Source: Euprymna scolopes (Eukaryota; Mollusca; Cephalopoda; Sepiida; Sepiolidae). From it: a stretch of 64,000 nucleotides of DNA. The notes under the pieces are model-generated. The model was not told the DNA's origin, did no database searches, and saw nothing but the letters and a program-made list of their open reading frames with translations. Numbering within the stretch: the first letter of the stretch is position 1; each line of letters starts with the position of its first letter. The position numbers and the translations under genes were made by a program. Shown in pieces: positions 21,641-32,819 of the stretch. The stretch is taken from positions 36,678,422-36,742,421 of the forward strand of contig CM044488.1 of the NCBI GenBank assembly GCA_024364805.1. The letters are read 5' to 3'.

Positions 21641-22961
21641 ACAAGTAAATGGTGACCCGACAAACGTCAAATGTCTCTGTTGCCATTTAGTTTTAAAGAA
21701 CTAATAAAATAACTAACCTGAACAGCAGAAAAATAAATTGTTAGGAGGGTGAAACCTCATTGTAATATTGGGAGTTTAAGTGACTTTAAAAATTGTTATC
21801 AACTAAAAAAAAAAAAAAAAAATAGAAAAAAAATGTTTAAGTCAGTATTATGTCCACATATATCATTGGGAAAAGGTATGCACCCTTGGCTTCCCTTCAA
21901 GCAAATAGCAAATAGTATTAATGAAATCGTTTACCATAAATATATTACCATCAAATAACGGCAAAAGGATTGATTGCTGTAAAATAACAGACAAACGGAA
22001 ATTAATCTAATTATAAGTGCTTATTATACAATAGTTAGGTTTCTTTGTATATTTCATAACTAGCTTGTTAGGTGCATATTATACAAGACCTCCCCCCCCA
22101 CACACACAATTTTGTGATTCAATGTAATGCTAACTAGTATACAACTGATGTCCCCCACTCTCGAAATTTGTATCTTAGTAATGAGTTTTATATTCATAAA
22201 ATTGTCTATATTAGATTTTTAGTGTTTATTTTCATGGCATTCAACCTTCGTGTCATTTAATGGCAAATTCAATCATTTCTGTCCAAGTTTATATTCTTTC
22301 ATTTGTTAAAATATTTATAGATTAATTTGTTTTGAAGGTGTATCATTTGAAAACTGTCTGCAAATGGCAGATTCTATTTCATATAAATGGAACTCTTGCA
22401 GACACAATAAGTCCAGGAGTAATGGTAATTAGGGTGGGAGGGGGAAAACATCCGAATTGGAACCTTACACAAAAAGTTATATCAAGAGATCGGATGTTAG
22501 GGAAATGTTTTATATTTACAGCTTAAAAAAGATAGAACTAAAAAATGATTATACAAAAGTGATTTCGTTTGAGAATTTTGTAACCACAAAGACTTTGGTA
22601 TACATTATAGATTGGCACATATGGTAGATTCGGTAAATTTGTCTTACCTGCGAAGGTGTAAAAGAAATGACCACGTATCACATAAAATGAGCAGTTTGAA
22701 TTATTGTGTAGTGGTTTGGGATAGTTTTGAATCAAAATTCACAGCTGGCTCACCAAAGAGTAGGGTGGGAGGAGATGAGAGAACTGACCTATCAATTATT
22801 AGTCCAAGTAGGGAAACAACAACTAAAAAGGTGAGCTAAAAACTAAAATATAAAGAACGAAAAACAAAAACATAAGTTCAATATTAAAAACACAAAAGGA
22901 TGGAATATAAAGATAGGCTTAAAATATAAAAAACTGTTCAAGATAAAATTTAAAACACAGG

Positions 22962-23130
22962 TGAAAAGAAATGAAAAAGAGAAATGAAAGAATTGAAATA
23001 AAAGAAATCGAAAAACAAAGAAATAGAAGAAAATAGAAAGAAAAAAAAAAAGAAATCATAAAACAAAGAAATAGAAGGAAATAGAAACCAAAAATAATGA
23101 GAAAAAAAAACTAAGAAAAATATTTTTAAT
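22962..23130. repeat. Purine-rich degenerate minisatellite
   Basis: About 170 bases almost entirely A and G on the plus strand, with ACAAAGAAATAGAAG repeated at 23015 and 23063. It may be prone to triplex or slipped structures. Confidence 0.85.
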
Positions 23131-23961
23131 AAATAAGAAATCAAAAGTGAAAATAAACAGTCTCCCTAGGATAGCCTAATAAATAAACTGACAAAAAGTA
23201 TTTTATTTGAAAATATCTTCCTAATTGCTGCATAAATAAAGTTTTTATTTCCATTTAACAATTGCTTTTGCAACAGCTGTCAGCACCAACTAACCAATAG
23301 CACCAAACGATCGAATCAGAACTGAATTTGCATTTCTCCAGTTTTTTCCTTTTATTTTTTTAGCTATGTCCTTGAAACGTTTTTAATGTTGGGTAAGCTT
23401 AGGCTTATGCAGACAAAAGCTTAATATGAGTGAAAAAACGACAATAGTCCTTAGTAATATGTGCCGAGAATTAGAGTTTGATGAACTCAATAGCTTTGAA
23501 GATGTATATATGATTTTATCTGTCATGTTGAAGCAGGATTGTGGAGTTGAAGGATTCCAAAATATCCAGTCCTGACTCCTAGAATTTCAAAATATTCAAT
23601 TTAAAGTCTGTAATTTAAAGCCTTAAATATCCAGTTTGTCTGCTAATTCTTTAGAGAGCTAGCACGTTTTGTCATTCAACTGAAAATATTCTCACAACTT
23701 CCGGTGAATTAATCATTTTAACATAGTTTCATCTAATTTACTGAGTCTTTCTAGCAGCTTTATTTTCCTTTCTCTCACAATTTCCAGACTCATTAGCAAC
23801 AGAATTACAGCCATAAGATGATCTAAAGACCAGAAAAAACCTTTTGCTGGTTTTAAATTAAAACTAGCTGCATAACTGCTGCCCCCAAAATTAAAGATAG
23901 TTAAAAATAAATCTGATCCAAAAGCTACCATTATTACAAGTCTAACCTGAACTATTACTAG

Positions 23962-24040
23962 TAATATTATTATTAATAGTAGTAGTAGTAGTAGTACTAC
24001 TACTTATTATAATAATACAACCACTACTAATAATATATTA
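23962..24040. repeat. (TAG)n-(TAC)n tract, self-complementary
   Basis: AGTAGTAGTAGTAG runs directly into TACTACTACTT, giving an imperfect palindrome, followed by AATAAT-type repeats. Confidence 0.9.
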
Positions 24041-25011
24041 AAAGTGGGGCTGATTTTTTGGTGGGAAACTGTAGCAAAAAAAGTCATTTTAATAATCTGA
24101 AATTGTACATCTTAAGGATGTCACCTGTAATATTCTTGGTAACACAGATTGAATTATTACAAACGTAATAGTTTGAAAAAAGTAAATTTCATGTATAAAC
24201 TTTGAAAGGCCAAAGGTAAGTCAATGTATCAAAGACATCAAAGAATCGCTGACATTTTGAGATTGATAAAAGTTTGAAGACTCACCACCTAAAATGCATG
24301 ACAGATTACTGTTGATTGACTAACTAATCAAAGAAAAGCAGCAGATTTTTTATCTTTTAGCCCCCGCCCCCTTTCCCATAAAGTTTGTTCCTAGTTTTGT
24401 GATATCTAATTAGATGAGACATAAAATGATTCTGAAGGAAAAAGTTGTTGAATGGAGTTAAATGATAAAAGTAAAAGAAAAAAAATATTTCTTTGTTTTT
24501 GTATACAAACATTGACTCGCTTGCCTGTCCACAGAACACATCACACAAGATTAACAAAATACCATGGAGAAGCGCACATAAGGTTCTCGATCTTTTGGCA
24601 ATATGTTTAAATATGACTGTCTATTTGTAAAATTCTTTAAAATATCTGACTCAAGCTCTGCACTTCCTATGGTCACTTCCACTCCTAGAAAAGAGCACAA
24701 GGGGTTAACGACATGGCAAGATCGCAATTTTTTCTTGATCTTTTGAAAATGAGTTTAATTATGATCTTTGTGTCCATTTGTAAATTGTTTAGAATATTTG
24801 AATCAAGCCGTACACACTGGTGTATGGTCACTCCTGCTCATTAATGATGAGAATAACCGGTTACATCATCAATTTTCAATGCATTCCTAAACATTTGTCT
24901 TGATACTGTTTATTGATTTTATCCAAGATGTCTAGTTAAACCATTGTTAATATGAAACGGATTATAAAGGTCTATGTTATCATTATCCACATCTCAGAGA
25001 TATATGTACAA

Positions 25012-25110
25012 CACAATCACGTTGACATGCCAGTTCTCATTAAATTACAGAAATTAAGCAACATTGAGCCTGGTTAGCACCAGATGGGCAACCATTTGGA
25101 AATACCAGAT
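25012..25110 (+). repeat. 5S rRNA-derived repeat, copy 2
   Basis: The longest copy: CACGTTGACATGCCAGTTCT, CAGAAATTAAGCAACATTGA, GCCTGGTTAGCACCAGATGG, GCAACCATTTGGAAATACCA. This follows 5S rRNA from about base 15 to the end (CCTGGTTAGTACTTGGATGGGTGACC...AATACCAG). Many substitutions in the internal promoter make it a pseudogene or SINE head. The LTR fossil starts at its 3' end. Confidence 0.85.
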
Positions 25111-26640
25111 GTTGAATGTTTTTGACTCCGAATGGAAGGGTATGACACCAATGATTTTGACAATCGTTTTTATAATCACAAGTCACAATAAGCAACCAAT
25201 GAAAAGCTTCCAAAGTTACTATAAAAATTGTTAAATTTTGGATTCAATCAGTTCGCCGCCAATCTTTGTTACTGGCAATTACACTCAGGATCGTACTACA
25301 CTGCTTCTTCACTGCCATAGTTGTTCAACATAATGTCTCACCGCTTAACAGGTTATGTGACCAGCCATCATCTTTTCTTTGACGATTCGGTATCTAAATT
25401 CAAATTGTGGCGGGTAAAATTTCTGGGGTATCTAAGGATTCGTAAACTACACAAAGTGATATAATCTCCAACAGAGAATCCTAATGACCCCAAATTTCTC
25501 AAAAAGAATGCGATTAGAAGTCTGTCTCTGATTATAAGAGATGCCTTGGATGATGGAAAGCATTAAACATATTAAGAGAACATTATTTATCAAAAGGGAA
25601 ACCAAAAATTATATCACTACATACAGAACTAATGTCTCTGAAATGTAACGAGGATGAAACTATTACCGACTACGTTATAAGGGCAGAAACAACCGTCAAT
25701 GCCTTAAAACTCTCAGGTGAAATAATAAGCGATAGCTTGTTGATATCAATGACCCTCAAGGAACTTCCAGCCGATTTTAAACCATTTACAACTGTTATAA
25801 TGCAAAAAGACAACCCATGAATTTCAGTGAATTTAAAGTGGCATTGCGCAGTTACAAAGAGCCGAATCATGGATAATAATAACTCCAGCAATATTATAAA
25901 GTTCAAAAATGCTTTTCGAAAACAGACACCACCAAATTACGCACCTCACCGCAATCTTTTCCCCAAAAGTAATTTTCCCAAGAAAAAGAATAAAATTATC
26001 TGCTTTAATTGTGGACGACCCAACCACAAAAGTTTCCAATGTCGATATAAAATCTCCAAAATGGACTCCGTAAAAAACGTTCAGAATTTTGATGAAAAAT
26101 ATACATTTCTATTCACATGTAACTTTGACAATACCACAAACACTAAAAATCTCCTTGTAGACTGTAGTGCTACAGCACACGTTATCACTAAGGAATTTGA
26201 TTTTATTAATTTTGATTCAAACTTTAATCCATAAAGTCATTCTGTCGAACTTGTCGACAGTAGTCAAATAAATGATATAGTCTTGAAAAGAGGCTAAAAT
26301 ATCCCTAAAAAATAATAAAGGCAAAATTTGTAACTATTCTAAAAAATACCAACATGTAAGCAAAACATATTTTCTGTGTAGGCTGCCATTAAACAAGATG
26401 CAAATATAAAGTTTGGCCAAAACAAGTCAAACCAAATTGAATCCGAAAGGATTTTCCCGTTATCTAAAAAAAAGGGGGTGTGTTGAATGTTTTTGACTCC
26501 TAATGGGGGGGGGGGTATGACACTAATGCAAACTCATCAAAATCATTGTGTGAATTAATGTTAGTGTGTCATGTCAATCGGCAAACATTTACTCGTCCAA
26601 ACCATTTCTGTTAAGGCCTGTGATCAGTACAAAGAACAAA
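25110..26640 (+). mobile_element. LTR-retrotransposon fossil (Ty1/copia-like gag-protease region)
   Basis: Flanking direct repeats begin TGTTGAATGTTTTTGACTCC at 25110 and 26482, as expected of LTR starts. Between them a plus-strand gag-like region, a CCHC zinc knuckle (about 26001-26045) and a protease-like VDCSATAH segment (about 26156-26180) can be seen. No reverse transcriptase, integrase or RNase H region is present, so it is incomplete, and it is broken in several places. Loss of most of the internal region and LTR divergence point to an old insertion. The copia-like assignment rests on the order zinc knuckle then protease and on the motif; it is moderate. Confidence 0.75.
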
Positions 26641-27446
26641 AAAGTATTGATTGTGCAACTTTGTATGTCATGATATCAATACTAAAATTTAATTTCAGTG
26701 AAGAACTAAAGTTTGCTTTTTATAGAGAGTTGGAGGTCTATTTGTAGGCAAGAAAGTGAAAGATTACAACAACAAAAAAAAGTGAGTATGGTTTGTGGAA
26801 TGAGACCATAGAATATGTTGGTGCTTTGGTGCATATACATAAAGTAAATGTTGCAGTTTATAAAAAATTACTTAAAATAATTCTTCTTCATTTGAGATAA
26901 GACTAATAACTAGCAATTTTTATGCAGGATCGTGTAGCTCATTTAGACATTTCTTACGACATCTCCAGGATGAAATATCCTGACCAAAGGCTAGATTTAT
27001 ATCCCATAAAAATAGTTGGGAAAATTCTTGGAGAGACCGAGAGAGAGAGATACAGTAAAAAATGCAAGAATTTCTTTAAAGATAAAGGAAGCAATAGCAT
27101 CACTGTGAAAAAAAGTTTTTGCCGGAGAGGAATTGAAAATGAAGAGCTTCACAAAGATGATTAAATTTAAATTTTTTTCTTTTTATTGTTTTCCTTTGTC
27201 ATATTTCACGTGATGTGATTATTTTGAACATCAATCATTTTGTGATAAATACAAATTTTGAGTCAACCTAGTCATTTTTTCATGCAAATAAAATGAAAAT
27301 TTGAATTTCACTTATGTGCAAAATTTGAATTGTTTTTTTTTATTAAAGAAAATCATACAGTAAAAAATAGGGGAGGTAATGAGTGCAAATCTCACTGATA
27401 AGGTAGAGAGCAGGTAAGAGATAGAGCATGCATGTGCTGCATATGT
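26641..27446. other. Unidentified stretch with one open frame
   Basis: A plus-strand frame at 26922-27164 follows a TTTTTATGCAG acceptor-like site and is followed by AATAAA at about 27286, but no upstream exon fits its phase and no domain is recognisable. An open frame of this length is not rare at this base composition. Confidence 0.3.
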
Positions 27447-27583
27447 AAGAGAGCTTGTACATGCCAGAGAGAGAGAGAGCTTGTACATGCCAGAGAAAGC
27501 TTGTACGCACCTGAGAGAGAACGTGATTGAGCTGGCACGCACCAGAGAGAAAACCTAAAAGAGCATGAGAGTGCGCGCATGAG

Positions 27584-27667
<84 letters not shown>
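27447..27667. repeat. GA minisatellite running into a pure (GA)n microsatellite
   Basis: Bases 27447-27560 hold degenerate units of GAGAGAGAGCTTGTACATGC type. Bases 27588-27667 are about 40 uninterrupted AG units. Long frames here encode only Arg-Glu or Ser-Leu repeats. Confidence 0.97.
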
Positions 27668-27669
<2 letters not shown>

Positions 27670-28075
27670 TATGCATGAGAGAAAGCAAGCAAGAGGAGAA
27701 TGTGCAAGAGACAGAGAGAACACAAAAAAAGAGGACAAGATTAATTATACATGAGTTGAAAGCTAGGAAATATTCCTATAGGAAAAAAATTGCTTCAACC
27801 TCAGTAAACAATTTTTCAAAACATGTCACAAATGGAACTAAGATTAAATAAATTAAAAACATTGGTCTATTTTTTGGATTATGGTATGATTTGAATGACT
27901 TGTATGAAGTACATTTGGAACGTTCAAATGAGGTGTTTACACATATTTAAACTTATTGAAAGTCACAATAATGCATTCAAGAAAATAGAGAACGTGATAA
28001 AAGGAAATATGATGCAACCTAATTTTCTTTTTCTTCAAATAGAATTTTACATTTTTTTCTTTCATGATTTTATAG

Positions 28076-28095
28076 GGATGGTGGCCACTATGGAG
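28076..28095 (+). other. Possible short 5' exon of the candidate gene at 28162-29084
   Basis: TTTTATAG|GG ATG GTG GCC ACT ATG GAG|GTATAG offers an ATG and would end in phase 0, matching the next candidate exon. The evidence is only signal-like; it may be chance. Confidence 0.15.
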
Positions 28096-28161
28096 GTATA
28101 GATTCATTCATTATAAAAAGAATTTAAGTAATAACAAAAAATTATTACCTTTCTCTTGCAG

Positions 28162-28278
28162 CCAGGCTTTAATACCTGTTTGACTTTTTACAAGATGGCT
28201 TGCCAGAAATCAGCTCTTAACGAAATCTGGAAAAGAAATGAAAGATTTAAAACATTTTATAAAAAACTACCTGGAAAT
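28162..28278 (+). CDS. Candidate exon of an unrecognised plus-strand gene
   Basis: CTTTCTCTTGCAG| precedes 39 codons that are open in one frame only (PGFNTCLTFYKMACQKSALN, then EIWKRNERFKTFYKKLPGN), followed by GGAAAT|GTATTT. Both ends are in phase 0. The composition is protein-like and basic. I do not recognise the family, and the donor is weak. It would be nested antisense to the hexosaminidase intron. Confidence 0.28.
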
Positions 28279-28572
28279 GTATTTTGTTTTTATTTTAAAT
28301 TCTTTAAAACTTTTTTTTTTTTTACTAAAAGTCTTTATCACCTTTAAATATAAATTTTAAATTTTGTAGACAGTTTGAAAGAAAATTACCTCCCTTAATC
28401 TAGACTGACCTTAAAATGAAAGTTCATTTAGACTAGAAATAGATAATTCCTTGGCAATAATTAAGTTGAGCTCAATTATTTTTTGCTATAATAGATGTGG
28501 GTTTGACAAGGAAAAATTTAATTTTTGGAAACAGATTAAAATAAGTTTTATTTATTTTAAACATTATGGTTT

Positions 28573-28576
<4 letters not shown>

Positions 28577-28624
<48 letters not shown>
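28577..28624. repeat. (TA)n-(CA)n microsatellite at MITE insertion
   Basis: TA run 28577-28612 then CA to the first base of the pogo-like element. Confidence 0.97.
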
Positions 28625-28625
<1 letters not shown>

Positions 28626-28841
28626 GTAGAACTTCGGGGATACAGCATTATAAATTAGTAACAAAATACAGTACAGTATATAATAAACATGTATATAATC
28701 AAATAACATTATAAATAACACCGTAAGACAGGGCAGATACCGTAACCAGGGTCTGGAAAAACATCACTTTCCACATCGTAACCTGGAAAAAAACCCCAAA
28801 AAACCCTATCCTAGAGCCACTGTATCCAGTGGGTTCTACTG
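28624..28841 (-). mobile_element. Pogo-like MITE, copy 2
   Basis: Ends CAGTAGAACTTCGGGGATAC and (right end, reversed) CAGTAGAACCCACTGGATAC, with TA on the right. It is the same family as 7410-7594 in the opposite orientation, sharing ACAAAATACAGTACAGTATA. It has about 80 extra bases near its right end. No coding sequence. Confidence 0.85.
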
Positions 28842-28979
28842 TACATTGTTGTGCTGAATTTTGTCTACACAACCAAACTTCCATACACTTAGTTGAATAA
28901 ACTTTCCACTTCTAGAGTAAAAATAAATTTTCATTTAGGCTGAACCAAAACGTGTCAAGTAAACCATTTATTTTTACAG

Positions 28980-29084
28980 CCACTTTATCTCGAATCACTA
29001 TACGATCAACGACGTTTAAAATTTCCAGCAAAAGAACCTCAAAAAAAGAATCTATACACAAAATCACAAATCAATATTGAATGA
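28980..29084 (+). CDS. Candidate terminal exon of an unrecognised plus-strand gene
   Basis: TTTATTTTTACAG| precedes a 34-codon frame, PLYLESLYDQRRLKFPAKEP then QKKNLYTKSQINIE, ending in TGA at 29082-29084. Phase 0 at the start fits the candidate exon at 28162-28278, and AATAAA lies at about 29190. I recognise no domain. Length is within chance expectation, so this is a hypothesis only. Confidence 0.28.
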   Translation, partial: PLYLESLYDQRRLKFPAKEPQKKNLYTKSQINIE

Positions 29085-29489
29085 ATGTACATATACTCCT
29101 CTCTTGTTAAGTCTTGAACAATTTAGCCTTCTCAAGAAAAAAAAAAGGTTCAGTCACATTAGTCAAAGAATTATATATATCTCCTATATAATAAAAAGAC
29201 TACAGAAATTCCCCTCTAGACCAAAGCATTGTATGTTCACAACAGATGCCATATACAAATTCAATATGTCTAGGCTATAAGCCACTATCTTATGTCATTT
29301 CTGAACACAATTTTAGACACATTAAATTGTTATAATAAAATGCTACATTGCATCATTTACAAAAGGAAGGAGTTCCTATTTTTCTTTCATTATTTAGTGC
29401 TCCCACTGCTATTAGTTGACACCAAGACCAATTCTAAATTTTTCTACAACACTGACTGCACTGCCATTAACTGGTTATTAGATACATAC

Positions 29490-29672
29490 ACATAATTTTC
29501 CATTTCCAGATTCATAACTAATAAATTCTCCCTTCTCAAAATCCGCCCATTCTGATTGGCTGAGACCAGACATTCCATATATTCCAGAATCCACTTCTTC
29601 AATAAATAAATGAATGCTCCAGAAATTATACAATATGTCATTGCTCTCTCTAGAAGACAATCGACATTCGTT
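29490..29672 (-). CDS. Candidate exon, unrecognised minus-strand protein
   Basis: On the minus strand a long T tract ending GTTTTTTAG| precedes 61 open codons: NECRLSSRESNDILYNFWSI, then HLFIEEVDSGIYGMSGLSQS, EWADFEKGEFISYESGNGKL, C, followed by |GTATGT. The amino-acid composition is balanced and less AT-driven than the surroundings, which favours real coding. The phase (0 to 0) does not fit between the hexosaminidase exons as I place them, so it may be a different gene, an alternative exon or an old gene fragment. Confidence 0.38.
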
Positions 29673-30479
29673 CTAAAAAACAAAAAAAAAAAAAAAAAAA
29701 AAAAAAACATTAACTGACCATAAACAGAAAATTAAATGCTGATAACCTTACACTTATAACGCAAAAAATATCCCCTGGCAAAAAAAAACAAAACAAAAAA
29801 AACACCAAAAAACACTTGTATGTGTACCTTTATTTTTTGAATTTTGAGCAACTTAACGACCCTTACAGGATGCTATTTTTTTCTTTGTTTTCTTTTTGTT
29901 TTGCTTTTTTTCTAATTTTTTTTTCACCGACTATAACTGGACGATTTAAATTACTTTTACATTTTCTACTGATTATCGCCACTGCACAGACATTAATTTT
30001 TTTTTTTTTGGAGAGGGGGGGGGGTAAATTTTTACATTAGCTCTACCTCCATAATTTTCTTTACCAAAATTACTTTTAAAGGTTTAAATTTGGCGGGGAC
30101 AAGTAATTTTGAGGTTGGGAGTGTCTATTTCAAAAGCCATTCTTAATATGAGGAGATTGATGATTGGCCACCACCACCAACACCAACAACCGTACTTTAA
30201 TTATTTATTTATGAGGGGAGGTTGCATCCACCAGGCAATGCTAGTTAATGGGTGCTGCTAGTATATTATAAGTTAGGTATGTGTATGTAGTTATATATAC
30301 GGGATGATCTTAAATTAGATACAAAAACAATTCATAGAGAATATAATTGCTCTACATTAAATTTTCAGTTGTATCAAGTAACACATTTTTAAAAGTATTT
30401 GTGTGATGCATTAGCGTCAATAATATGTATGTGCTTGGTAAAATCCTTAACTATTGAGTTTATTGTATCAATATGTATC
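29673..30479. other. Intronic stretch with homopolymer tracts
   Basis: Poly(A) tract at about 29681-29707 and a T/G-rich patch near 30000-30025. No feature is recognised. Confidence 0.5.
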
Positions 30480-30895
30480 ATAGGCAACTAAGCAACAGGG
30501 TGAGTAACATGGGCACATTATGGTGTTTATGTTTCTGAATTGTTGAAATGTGGATGGATAATTCATTATTTGGATTATTGTTCTCACCTTGAGCGTTATT
30601 TTCATAATGTTCCGGTTGGTGTAACCTTTGACCTTTGGATGTATTTTGTCGAACTCAGCAATCTGCACGGAATTTTTAACAGAATCTTTTATCCCCGTGG
30701 ATAGCATTCCATCAACCTAAGTAATTCACAATTGTAGTTTTGAGCATTGTGCCTGCACTGAAGATTGAAACTTAAACCCCCAGAAGAGTATAAATTACAA
30801 CTGAATTTTGCCAAGTACTTTATCCACTATGCTACAGTGTAAATAACACTTAAGATGAGAAAAGTAGTCTGAATAATTCAGATAATGCAAACTAT
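30480..30895. repeat. Fold-back family F, copy with short arms
   Basis: Bases 30558-30603 (ATTATTTGGATTATTGTTCT, CACCTTGAGCGTTATTTTCA) and 30840-30890 are inverted relatives. The left arm on the minus strand carries AAAGGTCAAAGGTTACACC and AACCGGAACATT, the decayed hammerhead-like block. Confidence 0.75.
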
Positions 30896-31259
30896 TTTTT
30901 TTTGTAGACTATACCATTTAGAGGTAATGGCACTAAAACTGTACCATACCTTAAAAGAAAGAAAGAAATTTAAAATTAATGCTGTATTTATTGCTTATAC
31001 TCAACCTGAGATGGGTATTCTACAAGTGTACATATATACCTCGTGGCCGATGTACTGACAACTCCTGCTCTACCAGTGTAGAGCCAGAGATCTCAGTAAT
31101 GCTTTAGCTACCGAAACTGACTCATCTTTGTTTGCCTGCTGATGCAGGAATGTAATCTTATAGAAGAATGTGAATCAAATGACGATGGGATAAGCAATCT
31201 CAATTAAACTCACAATATTCAAGATCATAAAGAGAAGATGACACTAAAAATAGACTTTT

Positions 31260-31306
31260 ACAGAAAGAAGAATATCTATTGTGAAAAAAAAAAAAAAAAA
31301 AAAAAT
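31260..31306. repeat. Poly(A) tract
   Basis: A run of about 21 A at 31285-31305 after AGAAAGAAG. Confidence 0.9.
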
Positions 31307-31436
31307 TGCGACAATTTTGTTTTATTTCAAGAAAATTTAGCTAACAATGATAACTATTTTTTTCAAAAGGAATATTTTTTTCTTAATAGTCTTGACCGGA
31401 AGTTCTTTTCTATATAAATAAAACCGTAGATGTATG

Positions 31437-32160
31437 GTTTTCATACATAAAGTAAATTTCACAGTGTTTAACGATTATTTAATACTGGAGATATTCATAA
31501 CCGTACCCTATTTCCAAAAGAGGGGAGACATAACTTATATATGTAACATTTGCTATTAAGGTTACACATTGTTTAAGCAAGTGGAGGATCACTTTTTTAT
31601 ATTAATTTAATGTAAAATAAGCACCCACTTTACGGCTACTTGGCTAAAAAATATAAAGTGTTTATTTTATGTTAAATTAATATAGAAAAGTGATCTCTCA
31701 CTTTTTAAAACAATAGTTTATTCATATCATTGAAATTACTCACTTCCTGGGATTTTAACTGTTCTTTGAGTTTTCAGCAATCTCAAAAACCTATAATTTT
31801 AAAGGATTTTTTGTGGGTGGAACGAGACTGCACCTTTACCAATGTTTCAATCATAGTCATTTGTTTTCTTAGTTTTGCATATGAATTATAAATATCTGAT
31901 GTTTCAATCATTGTCAATTGTTTTCCTAGTTTTGCATATAAATATGCAAATATCTGATATTTCCCCAAAACTTCTGGCCTTGATGGAGAAGGAGACGAAA
32001 ACTTGCTGCTATGGTTTCAAATGATCTGAAATAACAGCAAGGGGAGACTTGATTCCAAATATTTCTGTTATATCTTCCCTCTTTGGTTTTCATACATAAA
32101 CTAAATTTCACAGTATAAAGATTTGACACTAGAGATACTCATACCCTATTCACAAAAGAT
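31437..32160. repeat. Block with direct and tandem repeats
   Basis: TTTTCATACATAAAGTAAAT / TTTCACAGT at about 31438 recurs at about 32089 (GGTTTTCATACATAAACTAA), followed in both by GATATTCATA/ GATACTCATA CCCTATT. Inside, 31842-31898 and 31899-31956 are a 57/58-base tandem pair beginning ATGTTTCAATCAT. Confidence 0.85.
31568..31714. repeat. MITE-like fold-back, 147 bases
   Basis: Arms 31568-31632 and 31653-31714 pair over about 62 bases with few mismatches (GATCACTTTTTTATATTAAT versus ATTAATATAGAAAAGTGATC). The spacer is about 20 bases. No target-site duplication is obvious. Confidence 0.9.
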
Positions 32161-32344
32161 TATAATTTTATGGTTAAAAGAACTTATATGTTCAAACTAA
32201 TAAAATATGTCCAAATTTGCCTGCGCTTATATATATATATATAGTGTCCTGGCAGGCCAACTTCAGTTTTGTTGCTTTGCAAAGAATTTTGCTTGTTTTT
32301 TTTTTTTTTTGCTTGGTTGTCTCCCCTGTGACCTTGCCAACCCA

Positions 32345-32347
<3 letters not shown>

Positions 32348-32421
<74 letters not shown>
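32348..32421. repeat. TA microsatellite, about 74 bases
   Basis: Uninterrupted TA run. A shorter one lies at 32229-32242. Confidence 0.98.
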
Positions 32422-32424
<3 letters not shown>

Positions 32425-32778
32425 CAATAGAGAATTAGCTCTGTTATAATAAATATGGAATCTGCATGAATTAAAATATATTTAAACTTTAAACATATTT
32501 TATGGCCCCCACTAGTGATAAAATTAAAATTGTACAAAATAAAAATTAATCTTCAACGAGATTTTACATTGAATTATTTCCTAGTTGGACGTCTGATAGG
32601 AATTTTCAAATGAAAATCTTTCGCTTTAATGAATTCTTGATTCTCACAGATTTTAATCAAAGCATATACTTCATTTCATATGATGATAATTGCCAAGTAT
32701 TAATGTTCACTAAGTTCGGATAATGTTGTGTTTTCAATGTAGGTGAGTATGATAAAAATGATTATCATAAAAATTAGA

Positions 32779-32804
32779 TGTGTGTGTGTGTGTGTGTGTG
32801 TGTG
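32779..32804. repeat. GT microsatellite
   Basis: Thirteen GT units. Confidence 0.97.
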
Positions 32805-32819
32805 CATAAATAACTTTGT

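Larger units (their letters stand above)
21641..25011. other. Intronic stretch, mostly unidentified
   Basis: Includes the family C fragment near 22230-22440, a purine-rich tract and a TAG/TAC tract listed separately, and TCGATCGTT/GGCACCAAC sequences at 21145-21185 repeated in inverse at about 23270-23340 (AGCTGTCAGCACCAACTAAC). No exon is recognised. Confidence 0.45.

Noticed and set aside
26922-27164. 80-codon plus-strand frame with acceptor-like start and downstream AATAAA
   Set aside because: The neighbouring exon-like segment (26727-26781) does not match its phase, no domain is visible, and frames of this length occur by chance at this composition.
27588-27667. GA tract considered as a regulatory GAGA-factor site
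   Set aside because: A plain microsatellite; there is no promoter evidence around it.
30298-30345. Possible mariner-type end (TATACGGGATGATCTTAAATT)
   Set aside because: No partner inverted repeat or transposase was found nearby.
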